From NCBI GenBank assembly GCA_021521415.1, contig JAIQDT010004210.1, positions 195,061 through 259,060 of the forward strand: 64,000 nucleotides of DNA, in the 5' to 3' direction. The notes beneath the pieces are model-generated. The model saw only the letters and a program-made list of their open reading frames with translations, had not been told where the DNA came from and did no database searches. Source of the stretch: Bidens hawaiensis (taxonomy: Eukaryota > Streptophyta > Magnoliopsida > Asterales > Asteraceae). How positions within the stretch are numbered: position 1 is the stretch's first letter; every line of letters starts with the position of its first letter. Both the position numbers and the translations under genes were made by a program. This document shows positions 1 to 10,106 of the stretch, piece after piece.

Positions 1-301
1 AGCTTTAGACTTGTTGAAAGTTTTGAGAAATATTCTTTTGTAAAAAGTTTTTAGGGTAAAATATCCTTGCAAAAATAAACCAGGATCTTAAATCCTTATA
101 AAAATAGATTGAAAATAATGAATCCTTATATCTATGAAGATATAAACTGAAATCAAATAAGTGTAAACCAATAAACAGAAATCATACCGTAAGGTCTAGT
201 TAGACCTAAGTTACCATAAGTAATGATCCTTCTGTGATCCTGCTAGAAGCAACTTAGAAAATCTGTTGCAAACAACTTATAATATTAACTGGGATTAAAC
301 C
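1..301 (-). other. AT-rich 3' UTR of the Tat element
   Basis: No reading frame of note. The sequence is A/T-rich and lies downstream of integrase in the sense of the element. The 3' LTR start is not visible, so it must lie to the left of the window. Confidence 0.5.
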
Positions 302-536
302 CATTAAGTTGGGGACAAGCCCATAAAATAAACTGGGGACAAGCCCGTGCAACTGGGGACAAGCCCGTGTAATCTGGGGACAAGCTCGTGTAATCTGGGG
401 ACAAGACCAAAAATTGGGGACAAGCCCAAACTGGTGTTAAACTGGGGACAAGCCCAAATACTGGGGACAAGCCCAGAAACTGGGGACTGGCCCAAAGATA
501 TGGATGTAAACTGGGGACTCGCCCAAACCGGGATTT
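302..536. repeat. Minisatellite, core TGGGGACAAGCCC
   Basis: About ten tandem copies of the core TGGGGACAAGCCC, with spacing varying from about 17 to 30 bp. The last copies change to GGGACTGGCCC and GGGACTCGCCC. The array lies in the 3' UTR of the Tat element. Tandem arrays in the 3' UTR are a known property of Tat elements and a proposed seed of satellite DNA. Confidence 0.9.
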
Positions 537-997
537 AGCCCAAACGTGAGATAACGTGAAAACGTCTACCATAAATCATAGGATCATCCATATAGCCGGA
601 AACAATGAAATTGTTAGCCACTAAGCGTGTACTGGTCCCGCTGCCCCGGACTATACATTGGATAGCGTGCGCTACTGGCAATCGTGAGAAAGGTGAAAAC
701 CTTTAAACCTTAGAGGATATGACCATCGGGGGTCATACCCAATCGTGGGCTAGGCCAAGAGAAATAGGATAGTACCTCAAATGTAAAGGAGAGGTGGCCA
801 ACCTCTTGATCATCAAACATATTATTATAACCCTGCATTGATACTTAAAACTTGGAAAAGATAAAATGTTAAGAATGTATTATCCTTAAATTAATAATAA
901 GAAATTGAAAAGGATAAGTAATCGGATAGATATTACCAATTTTGGGGATCCATAATCCTTTAAGAATAATATATCCTCTCAGGATACTGGATCCTTA
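537..997 (-). other. Tat 3' UTR between integrase and minisatellite
   Basis: Non-coding and AT-rich. It includes a moderately GC-rich stretch at about 620-760 with no recognised motif. The words AGGATAT and GGATCC recur, as elsewhere in this element. Confidence 0.5.
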
Positions 998-2030
998 TTA
1001 GAAAAAATACTTCTTGAGGTGGATAGCATTCCATGCTCTTGGTAATCTATTGCCTTCCATCGTGAGCAAATGATATGCCCCCTTTCCTTCTTCCGACTCG
1101 ATCTGATAAGGTCTTTCCCATGTGGGTGCTAATTTTCCATCAGCCGGATTGGTAGTATTTTGGAAGGCTTTCCTCAAGACTAGATCTCCTTCTTGAAATC
1201 TTCTGATGCTTATATTCTTGTTGTATGCCCCAGCTACCCTTTGTTGATATGCTGCCATCCTGATCTTGGCTAGGTCTCTAAGTTCTTCTATAGTATCCAA
1301 GTCTTCAAGAAGGATTTCTTCATTGGCTTCAGGATCACGGATGCTCGTTCTCACCGTAGGAACCACCATTTCTGTGGGAATTACTGCTTCTGATCGAAAC
1401 ACCAATGAGAAGGGTGTTTGACCTGTCACATTTTTAGGCGTAGTCCTGTCTGCCCAAAGAACATAAGGAAGTTCTTCAGCCCATTTTCCCATCTTGGATC
1501 CTAGCTTCTTCTTTAGATTGTTGATGATGATCTTGTTGCTAGACTCTGCTTGACCATTGGCTTGAGGATGAACCGGAGTGGAAGTAATCATTTTGATGCC
1601 CCAACAGTCACAAAAGTTAGTGGTTCTATTCCCGATAAACTGGGAACCATTGTCACAAACAATTTCAGCAAGAATACCAAATCTAGTTATAATATTTCGT
1701 TTAATAAAAGATATCATTTCCCTTTCTCAGACTTGTACAAATGCTTCTGCCTCAAACCATTTGGAGAAGTAGTCAGTCATAGCAAGCATAAAAACCTTTC
1801 CACCGGGTGCTTTTGGTAGCTTGCCTTCAATATCCATACCCCATTTCATGAAAGGCCATGAGGAGGATATAGGATATAGAGGCTCCGCTGGCTGATGAAG
1901 GATGTTTGCGTGTCTTTGACAAGCATCACATTTCCTTGAATATTCCACTGCATCCTTCATTGTTGGCTAGAAGTACCCAGTCCTACGTATTCTGGAGAAT
2001 AATGCTCTTCCCCCCTGTGTGGTTGCCGCA
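998..2030 (-). pseudogene. Tat integrase, broken
   Basis: The integrase would insert the cDNA into the genome. On the minus strand the zinc-binding part keeps CDACQRHAN (near 1920), but its histidine side is frameshifted near 2000 and YFWPTM reads YF-stop-PTM at about 1966. The catalytic core shows the first Asp in MTDYFSKW, the second in VCDNGSQF, and the Glu in QANGQAESSNK. A TGA at 1727-1729 splits the core. The C-terminal part (GDLVLRKAF, then the typical ending AWNAIHLKKYFF) is intact to the stop at 998. The protein is clearly a Ty3-type integrase, and inactive as it stands. Confidence 0.88.
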
Positions 2031-2138
2031 ATCTCCTTCGTGAAAATCTTTAAGGACCTGTTGGATTTTAGGATCCTCGATGCACCTCAAGTATGAACCT
2101 GCAAGAGATTTTCTGTATAGCATATTATCTAATAAAAT

Positions 2139-2745
2139 TTATTGTGATACCTTGAGTTTGAAGGATTTCGGATTCTCCGTAGCTGGGATCTCTCCAGTTT
2201 GGATGTACTTCTTGATTGGGAGGATCCAGGATCCTTGGTTGTTTGAGGGTAATGGATCCCAAAGTACAATCTCTTTGTTATTCGTCATCTCTCCAACTTC
2301 TTGTTCTCCTATTGCTGGTGAGAGAACATGGATGATAGGAATCTTCATATCTTCTGGAATTTTTAGAGATGAGGCTAGATTTGCTAAGGCGTCTGCCCTA
2401 GCATTTTCCTCTCTTGGTACCTGTACTATACTAAACATTTCGAAGGATTTTGCTAATTCCTTCACAATTTCTAAATATTTGATCATATTCTCACCTTTCA
2501 CGGTGTAAGAACCGTTAAAGTGGTTAGTTATAAGTAAAGAATCCATATAAACTTGAAGATACCTGATCCTCATGCTTTTGGCTAAAAGTAAACCTGCGAT
2601 AAGTGCTTCGTACTCTGCCTCATTGTTGGTGGCTTGAAATGCACATGCAATGGACTGGGGTAATATGTTCCCCTGTGGCGATTTCAGTAGGATCCCCAAT
2701 CCGGTTCCTCTTACGTTGGATGCTCCATCTGTGAAGAGGATCCAA
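2139..2745 (-). pseudogene. Second (archaeal-type) RNase H of the Tat element
   Basis: Minus-strand frame with an RNase H fold of the extra type found in Tat elements. Visible active-site positions are FTDGAS (near 2730), NNEAEYEAL, VYMDSLL and ARADALA, so the four acidic residues appear present. The domain is followed by a linker toward integrase. It lies right after the Ty3 RNase H at 2766-3165. Its own stretch reads open, so this is the best preserved domain of the element, but as part of a broken polyprotein it is not expected to be made. Confidence 0.85.
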
Positions 2746-2765
2746 GGATCCTGAGTCTTTTCTAG

Positions 2766-3165
2766 TTATTGGACCTCCAAGTCAGCTTGTTTTTGTAAGT
2801 CACTAGTGAAATCAGCCACAAAGTCCGCTAGTGCTTGAGACTTGATTGCTGTTCTTGGATCGTATTGGATATCATATGCACAAAATTTTACAGCCCACTT
2901 GGCCAATCTACCTGATAACTCTGGTTTTCTAAGAACATTTTTCACAGGATAATTAGTTCTCAAAATAATAGGATGAGTTTCAAAATAATGTCTCAACTTA
3001 GTAGAAGACATAATAAGTGTAAGAATTAATTTTTCTAAATGAGAATACCTGTCTTCTGCATCTAGAAGACTTTTACTTACGTAGTAAGGAGGATGTTTTT
3101 CACCTTCATGATCCTTTATCAAGACGGCACTTACTGGGGATACTGGATCATAGGAACACCTTTAT
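2766..3165 (-). pseudogene. Ty3-type RNase H of the Tat element, fused to an RT deletion
   Basis: The frame starts at about 3160 with VSAVLIKDHEGEKHPPYYVS and continues through EDRYSHLEKL, LRHYFETHPI and GRLAKWAVKF, the usual core and tail of the Ty3 RNase H. The YVDD-bearing reverse transcriptase that should precede it is absent: only about 85-130 bases separate it from the protease end at 3250, where more than 500 would be expected. The domain is therefore the right-hand edge of an internal deletion. Confidence 0.85.
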
Positions 3166-3249
3166 CTCTGGATCCTTGGGGTCCAATGATATTTCCTTAA
3201 GGTCTTTCTCCCGAGCTTCCAGCATGTCCCTAGGATAATGCTGTAGTTG

Positions 3250-4061
3250 CTATGCTCTAGTTTGCTTGGCTGTTGGCTTCATTGACGATGAATAATAGTT
3301 CCTAGCCTCCGCTTGGTCACCCACTATCTTTACAACTCCCCAAGGAGTAGGTAGCTTGATGCATTGGTGATAGGTTGAGGCTACAGCCTTTATTCCATGG
3401 AGCCAAGGCCTACCTAAAATAACATTGCAACAGGAAAGGTTATCTATAACACAAAATTTTTGGTATGAATTTAACCCTTCGATATAAATTGGGAGGTTGA
3501 TATCCCCCAATGTCTTCTTGGTTTCACCACTGAAACCGACTAGCACCGATGTCCTAGGAATGATTTCTGAATCCGGATGTTCATCTTCTTGAGGACATCA
3601 TATTAGATAATGTTGACTAAGCTGCCACCATCAACTAGGATCCCGCGTACATAATGGTTAGAAATAAATAAAGTAATAATCAAACCGTCATGATGAGGAT
3701 CCTGAATGTTCAGCTTGTCTTCCTCATCGAAGAATATTCTTTTGTCTGTTGTTAAGGTGGTTGATACTATTGGTCGATCTCCATAATCCATCTTGATTTC
3801 TTTGGCAACTCTTTTTGCTGCAGAGAAAGAAGTTCCACAGATGTCTGAACCTCCCGAGATGAAATTGATCGTCTGCACATCCAGCTTGTCCTGATGAGGA
3901 TCCTGGATTCTTGAATTGAAAAAGATTCTCTGATCAGTCACTCGGGTAGTGGGGATGAGCGGTCTTCTCTCATCATCCAATTCGAATTCTACTACGGGAT
4001 TTTCTTTTATGACACAAGAATCTTGAAATAATTTATAGTCTTCGGAGACAAAGTTGATCAC
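3250..4061 (-). pseudogene. Tat aspartic protease region, broken
   Basis: The frame at 3603-4061 ends in GILVDGGSLVNII, the Tat-type active site with Asp-Gly-Gly in place of Asp-Thr/Ser-Gly. A stop and a frameshift follow at 3545-3605. The C-terminal half at 3250-3546 (FCVIDNLSCCNVILGRPWLH) carries the conserved ILGRPWLH motif of the flap and core. A segment with DQRIFF / DKRIFF and QDPHQD / QDPHHD appears twice, a small internal duplication. The protease would cut the gag-pol precursor. Confidence 0.82.
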
Positions 4062-6044
4062 ATGAGCATCTGGGGTGGTGGTGTTGCTTTCTGTGGAAGG
4101 TCTTCAGGATCCTGGATCTTGGATTTTTTGCTTCCCAAGAGTTTTTTAAAGTGACCCTTGCTCAGGAGGTATCCAATTTCCCTCCTCAAGCCGATGCACT
4201 CGTCTGTAGTGTGGCCAAAGTCTTTGTGGAAGGCGCACCACTTAGACTTGTCCTTGAAGCCGACAGTCTTCTCATTCTTTCGCGGCCACCTCGATTTTTC
4301 TCCCAGATCCTTCATCCCATAGATCAAGCCATGAGTGTCTACAGAGAAACAATAGTCCGAGATGCAAGGATAGTCTTCATCGTCATCTCCTTCTTCAACT
4401 GCCCGTTCGTTTTGATTATTGAAGTGTACGGATTCGAATTGTTGTTCCTGTTCCAGGATTCTTTATTTTTTCGGGGTTTTCTTGTTTTGTTTGTCCCCCA
4501 AGACGATCCTGGATCCTTCTATCTTCTTCCAATCGGATGTATCTCAATGCCCTGTTTCTGAATTCGTCTAATGTCCTGCATGGAGTCATCACTAAATCAT
4601 CATAAAAGGGGGAGCTCTTCTGAATTACGATCTTGAATGCTTTAACAACAGTAGTCATGTCAAGATTTGGGATTTCTAGAGCTTCCTTGCCGAAACTGGT
4701 AACGAAATCCTTAAGGGATTCATCACTAGGTTGGATAACACGATATAAATAACTGGTTAACCTCTCAAATTTCCGACTACAGGAAAATTGAGTGTTAAAT
4801 AAGTTAACTAAGTGAGAGAAAGAAGTAATTGAAAAAGGAGGAAGACTTAGCAGCCTTTTTAGAGCGGCTCCCGTTAGTGTGGATCCAAATCCTTTGCATT
4901 GGCAAGCTTTTTTGAGTCTCTCCGGAATAGGATTGATCTCCATCCTTTCCCTATACTGTGCTACATGTTCTTCAGGATCAGTGGATCCGTCATAAGTCTT
5001 CATATTCGAAGTCTGGAACCGCTTCGGAATTTCAGCATCACAGATAGGTGGAGCAAATCTAGATAACTTGTGGCTTCCCTCAGGTATCTTGGGGATTGGT
5101 CTTATGACTCCGGGAACACTAGATATCATATCCTTGAGCTTCTGCAGCTCCTTGGCCATAGCTTGGTTGATACCTGCATCCTGCATGGAACCACGGTTAG
5201 CATCCAAGGGTAAAGGATCGTACAAGTTACCTCTTTGCTGAGTGAAAGTTGGCATCTTGGATGAGTAGATGGGATAAGAGGAGTATGCGATAAGAGTTGG
5301 TCCTCCAGAGGCTGTGGTCTGCATGGGGATTATGTCTCCTTCATGGACTTCGGAGGATCGTTGATATTGGACGCCTGAGGATCCTTGATTTGGAAAGAAG
5401 GATCCTTGATTCGGGATGAAGGATCCTTGGGGTTGGGTACTGTAGGATCCTTGTGGAAGGATAGCTGATCCTTGCCGATAATATGAGGATCCTTGATTCT
5501 GCTGACCCATGGATCCTTGATGGAGGATAGATGATCCTTGCTGAAATAGCGAGGATCCTTGGGTCTGTTGACCCATGGACCCCTGTTGAAGGATAGATGA
5601 TCCTGGCTGAAATAGCGAGGATCCTTGGGCCTCTTGACCCATGGACCCCTGTTGAAGGATAGATGATCCTTGTGAGAACTGAGCCATGGATTCTGGACTG
5701 GTGAAATCAAGCATCCTTGGCATCAAGGGGGTGAGATCCTCTGCTAGCCTCTTGTTCTTCTTGAGATCTTCTATCTCACGGAGGATCCTCTGGTTGGTCT
5801 TGTTTTACTGCTCCATGTATTCTTTAACCTGCGAAAACATATATGAAACATCACTGTTAATATTAACCACCGGGGCAGCAGCAGCGGTTTTTGAGCTCTG
5901 GAAGACTGGTAGTTGCGTCTTGCTCCCAGCAGCAGCAGGCCGTTGCATTCCCGTGATTGGCGGAGGCATCGGTGGCAAAGTCCTTGAAGAGAGAGGAACC
6001 GTAGCCGACATGGTTGATGAAGCAGAGGTTGATTGAGAGGCCAT
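4058..6044 (-). pseudogene. Tat gag (capsid and zinc knuckle), broken
   Basis: The start chosen is the ATG at 6044, 65 bases inside the PBS. The N-terminus is Ser/Pro/Ala-rich, then a TAA at 5805-5807 interrupts a coiled-coil-like stretch (REIEDLKKNKRLAEDL). Next comes a Gln-Gly-Ser repeat region, then the capsid domain (DGSTDPEEHVAQYRERM, LSLPPFSITSF, QPSDESLKDFVTSF). The frame stops at 4416 and resumes shifted at 4327-4058 with the variant knuckle CAFHKDFGHTTDEC, typical of Tat/Athila gag. Gag would form the virus-like particle. At least one stop and one frameshift inactivate it. Confidence 0.85.
5360..5700 (-). repeat. Gag-coding tandem repeat built on AGGATCCTTG
   Basis: Repeated units in the gag frame encode variants of QGSSILQQGSMGQ and QGSFxPNQ, each carrying AGGATCCTTG or a close variant. 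Unit length is about 24-66 bp with higher-order copies at 5510-5690. The repeats keep frame, so they expanded while coding. Confidence 0.85.
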
Positions 6045-6108
6045 TGATAGTGATGTGGGTATAAAAAAGTTGAGAATGATAGGAATAATATGGATTATAG
6101 CACCAATT

Positions 6109-6126
6109 GCCCCACGGTGGGCGCCA
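6109..6126 (-). promoter_or_regulatory. Primer-binding site of the Tat element
   Basis: On the minus strand TGGCGCCCACCGTGGGGC begins three bases inside the LTR end. TGGCGCC followed by a GGGG block resembles the 3' end complement of tRNA-Asp, with mismatches in the middle. Confidence 0.65.
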
Positions 6127-6129
6127 AAT

Positions 6130-7108
6130 TGTTTTGGAAAAAAAATCTATTAAGGATCGAGTATCCAAATTTGTTTCGTGAGGTAAGGTGCTAACTCGAT
6201 AATGACAAACATGTAATCGTAATATTAGTGAACACAAAGGTTTGATCACGAGGGAAAAAGCCCGTAACAAAGATAGTCTTACTTCGGTCAAAACTTATCA
6301 AGGTAATCTTTGGTCGAATCTCATCAATCAAGGATTAATCAAGTAATCGTTGGTTGAATCTTTTCGGTCAAGGATCAACAAAGTAACCTTTGGTCGATGA
6401 CTATGCGATTATCGTGGTCTCCGGCACAAAAAACCCCGGACGGTGAAAACTATCATCGTCGTTTATATTAGATAAAAAAGGTGTTACAATCGTTGTGGAG
6501 TAAATGATCGAGATTACAAAGTAAGCTAGTGAATAGAGAGAATGCTTGTTTTTGCTCTAGTGTGTGTGATAATACATGTGTTAATGTGTCCCCTAATCGA
6601 TCATAATCTCGGTATATAAAGAAAGAAAATAATAACTATAAGTCCTATTTTTAAGGAACTACTCCACTAGCTGCTCCCATAACTTTGACCACGTGCATAA
6701 AGGAGTCTTTTAGCGAAAGTTTAGGCAGACTTGGTCATACAGCCGTTATACATAGCTCTGGAACTCTTCAGAAGGTTAATTGATCCAGACACGTCTTCAA
6801 GGATAACATATCCTCAGTACTCAGCTATTTGTGAGTCAACAAGAAGTCCTATAAATCCACCATTATCCCCACTAAACGTGTTACAGCCATTTGACCACGT
6901 GCTCAAGGTGCCTTGTAGCGAAATATTAGGTAGACCACGTCCTATTGCCGTTATACCTATCAAATATTAACCTACACATGAGAAAAAATCGTTAGTAATA
7001 CCAACTACTGAGGATCCTTGATCCTGACATGATCTGTCTAAGGATAACTGATCCTAGAACATATGTCAGGATAACATACCCACAGTGTCAAATTTCCGTT
7101 CCCTAGCA
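6130..7108 (-). repeat. 5' LTR of the Tat element
   Basis: On the plus strand the block begins TGTTTTGG next to the PBS and ends CCCTAGCA, giving TG...CA ends over about 979 bp. The right end is placed where Copia LTR sequence (GGTCCCTTGGAC) starts. The partner LTR is outside the window, so the right end is not confirmed by comparison. Confidence 0.7.
6611..6620 (-). promoter_or_regulatory. TATA box in the Tat LTR
   Basis: Minus strand TTTATATACC inside the LTR, about 480 bases before the LTR end, a plausible core promoter for the element's RNA. Confidence 0.45.
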
Positions 7109-7375
7109 GGTCCCTTGGACAGATCTAACAACACAACAACTAGTCTACTTTTATCAACCTCTACACTAGCTAGTGTAAAGAACTAGTGAAGACCGAGATA
7201 TCCGATCTTGTTTCGTTATTGTTTATTTCCGTGAGGGAAGGAAAGAGAAGAGAGTTGAGAGTGTTTGTAGATATGAAGGCGAAAATGTTATTAGTCATTC
7301 ATACCCGAGCACGTTAATGATTGATCACCATAAAAATTTCTTGCTTTTGATACAAATATTGAAAATCAAAATTAT
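7109..7375 (-). repeat. Copia LTR fragment joined to a leader-like segment
   Basis: 7109-7290 matches the inner part of the Copia LTRs at 43687-44077 and 24074-24530 (words GGTCCCTTGGAC, CTACACTAGCTAGTGTA, TTTATTTCCGTGAGGGA). It lacks the part upstream of the transcript start. 7291-7375 resembles the reverse complement of the sequence right after the PBS at 24549-24625 (shared GGTGATCAATCA). The order of the two pieces is swapped relative to 24.5 kb. Confidence 0.7.
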
Positions 7376-8715
7376 TAAAGTAAAAAAATTTCAAAATGCT
7401 CAAAAGGATTTAAAATCAACATAAAAAATGTTGATAAATTGTCAAACAAAAAGGGGTATATTAGAAACACGTAACGTGAGGCAAACAAGTAAGTCCTAAA
7501 CACTATATATGAAGGCATGTAAGTCCGTATGACAAGTAAGTCCATGATTCAACCTTTAAAAATTGTTTGAAAAGAAAATTTGCACAAAGTTTAAATCAAG
7601 TTCAAAATGTTTTGATCAATCATTAGGGGGTCGGAGGCAATTCGGGGTGATACTGATGAACACAAAGTATGCCCGAGGTATAATGGAGTTTGTAATTTGT
7701 CGGATTAACAGGGGACCACATAAGTGTCGTGCTTAATTCATACCTTAACATATCACATTGACATCAAAATACTTGTTAAGTTTAAAGTGGACAAAATATA
7801 TTTACAATTGACTTTGGGTTCTTGGCATAATAATATCCAAATAGAAGTGTGATCTAGGACGTTATAGACAATTTGATTCCATGTCGAGATCTTTCTAACA
7901 AAAAATATGCATTACTTGTAATATGTAAATTATTTGTCTTTAAAATTAATATAAACAATATAATGTTAATTTCATCTTTACTTTAAATTTATTTTAATTT
8001 TACTTTTAGTTTTCTTTTGCTTTGTTTACATATTAAAACTATTTTTTAAGTATGCATTAACTTTTAATTTTATTTTCTTTACTTTTTTTAATTTTCATTT
8101 TTTAATTTTGTTTACTTATTTTATCTTTTAATTAGTGTGTCTTTTGAAAGGGTAAATGTTTTTAAAACAAGGTCCTTGTTGCAAAGTTTGTTAAGTGTTG
8201 GCCTGACAAAAATATCATTCATTTTCAACTCTCAATCTTATCCACTTCACTTTTTCTCTCTCTACCACCGCCCTTATCCATTCATCAAACTCTAGATCTT
8301 AATCTCAAAACTGCAAATCTGCTCCTCTATTCACACTAAATCATCATCAAAATGAACCCTGCTCCAGTGGCAAATCATCTTTATGATGTTCTTTGATTCT
8401 ATTCTTCTTTCTGGTTCGTGAACGGTTCCCGTCGGAACTGTTCATGACTCTTTGGACTTATAATTGTTGTTCTTTGTTTAAATTAATGTGATATTCTTAT
8501 TAGCAACATCATTAGGACTCTATGTGTTGATTTAATTGAGTTTTTGTTAGGTTTTATATAGTTTGTTTTTAGGGCTTTTCAAACCTTTTGGGGTTAATTA
8601 ATCCAGAAAAGTTGTTTGAAGATGGGTTATGATTACCCAGAAATTCATATCAGGTGGGTATGAACCTTGAAAAGTGTAAAGAGTTCTAGTTTTTGATGTT
8701 TTAATAACTTTGGAT
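7376..8715. other. Non-coding stretch, AT-rich, part of the Copia derivative
   Basis: 7376-8150 is very AT-rich with no frames. 8210-8400 looks like a plant 5' leader (CT-rich, then a short ATG frame at 8352 of only about 14 codons). I see no recognisable gene. It leads into the AATCGAAT region. Confidence 0.4.
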
Positions 8716-8884
8716 TTGTAATCGAATCTGGTATAGTCGATTATAATTTGCAGGGAATAAATGTTGCTATGGATGTTGTAATTGAATGAAGATTCTATTA
8801 GAAAAGTGTTGGATGAAAATTGATTAAGAGAAGTAATCGAACGATTTATTTGATTAGAAATGTTGGGTGGAGAAAATATTTCAA
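8716..8884. repeat. AATCGAAT leader array, left part
   Basis: First copies of the AATCGAAT / ATTCGATT motifs (for example GTAATCGAATCTG at about 8718 and AGTAATCGAACG at about 8834). The array is interrupted at 8884 by a Ty3 element and resumes at 18612. Bases 8880-8884 (TTCAA) are the left target-site duplicate. Confidence 0.75.
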
Positions 8885-8957
8885 TGTGACACCCGGTAAA
8901 TTTCTCAATCCTATAAACTAAGTAATCAACCTAATAATTAGGTGGTTGTAAATATTA

Positions 8958-9283
8958 AGCGCGCTATGTTAATCAGCGCGTGCATTTGTTATGTGCGCCC
9001 TGCGCGAGCGCGCTATGTTAATCAGCGCGTGCATTTGTTATGTGCGCCCTGCGCGAGCGCGCTATGTTAATCAGCGCGTGCATTTGTTATGTGCGCCCTG
9101 CGCAAGCGCGCTATGTTAATCAGCGCGTGCATTTGTTATGTGCGCCCTGCGCGAGCGCGCTATGTTAATCAGCGCGTGCATTTGTTATGTGCGCCCTGCG
9201 CGAGCGCGCTATGTTAATCAGCGCGTGCATTTGTTATGTGCGCCCTGCGCGAGCGCGCTATGTTAATCAGCGCGTGCATTTTG
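8958..9283. repeat. 49-bp tandem array in the 5' LTR, 7 copies
   Basis: Unit begins GCGCGCTATGTTAATCAGCG and ends TGCGCCCTGCGCGA. CTATG recurs at 8964, 9013, 9062, 9111, 9160, 9209 and 9258. A diverged copy follows to about 9345. Rich in GCGCGC, unlike the surroundings. Confidence 0.95.
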
Positions 9284-9986
9284 TTATAGGCACCATGCTA
9301 AGAACCTGCGTGGGCATATGTTATATGCGCCATGCGCGAGTGTATTGGTTTTATGTTTCTATAACTTAATGTTGTCTAATGGGTTGACCGTCTCGCATGA
9401 TACTAAGGCGGGTGCATCCTAAATCGTTTATGCGCGTGCGGAAGGGAACTAACCTCCCCGCATGGCGGGAACATTGAGAGCTAGTTTGTCTGAAGCTCCA
9501 AGATGGAATTGACTTCAACATAACTGATCACTATGTTGAAATACCAAGACCACCTGGAGAATCTACAAATGAAACTCAAATGTCCCTGACTGCGAGAAGG
9601 TAACGCACCTACCCGCAGCAAAGAAATGTCCTTCACGTAGAAAGCTATGCGCACAAAGTAATACGCGCAGAACACTTAGTCTATTCTCCAGTTGTAAGGA
9701 GATTACTCCCGCCCAAAAAGAAACGGTAGCGTGTTTCAGAGATTTTCCACTGTACACTGACAAAGTACCTGAAAAAGCACACTGTAACATGAAAAGTCAA
9801 CTGTTAGCCACCCTATTCTCACCAACCCCAGACCTGCATGTCCTGACCAAATCAAATCAAAATCTTTTATCCACTACTCCACTTTTAAATAAATAATAAT
9901 AATTTCCATACTTTATCATCATTACACCTAGATATAAAGAGATTTCAATCCCCTAAAGCAAGGGATTGTGTTCCCTTGAGTTTGCC

Positions 9987-9995
9987 TATAAATAT
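9987..9995 (+). promoter_or_regulatory. TATA box of Ty3 element 1 LTR
   Basis: TATAAATAT within TTTGCCTATAAATATG, followed about 30 bases later by a CT/AC-rich leader (CACTTCAAACTTCTCTC), a typical plant core promoter layout. The same motif is in all four LTRs of this family in the window. Confidence 0.7.
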
Positions 9996-10106
9996 GTAAC
10001 CTAAAATATCACCCAAAACACACTTCAAACTTCTCTCTTAAGAACTGCAACTTGCACTAATCATCTCCCAGGCATCCGTTGCTTTCGTTTCCGATCCTGT
10101 TACCAG

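Larger units (their letters stand above)
1..7108 (-). mobile_element. Tat-lineage Ty3/gypsy retrotransposon, partial, defective
   Basis: Reading the minus strand from 7108 down, I see an LTR, a primer-binding site, gag, protease, a Ty3-type RNase H, a second RNase H, integrase and a repeat-rich 3' UTR. Two RNase H domains before integrase are the known hallmark of the Tat/Ogre lineage. The 3' LTR lies beyond position 1. Several premature stops and frameshifts and a missing reverse transcriptase make this copy non-autonomous. It is inserted at the terminal bases of a Copia LTR whose remainder continues at 7109. The lineage call rests on domain order and motifs, not on a tree. Confidence 0.87.

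Noticed and set aside
8352..8396. ATG after a CT-rich leader, like the first exon of a host gene
   Set aside because: Only about 14 codons, with no downstream exon that I could recognise.
8958..9283. Regular repeats that might look like a CRISPR array
   Set aside because: The 49-bp units are head-to-tail without unique spacers, lie in a plant LTR and recur in the partner LTR. They are a tandem array.
9187..9369. Small frame over the 49-bp array
   Set aside because: It is a translation of the tandem repeat, also open in other copies by the repeat period. No gene.
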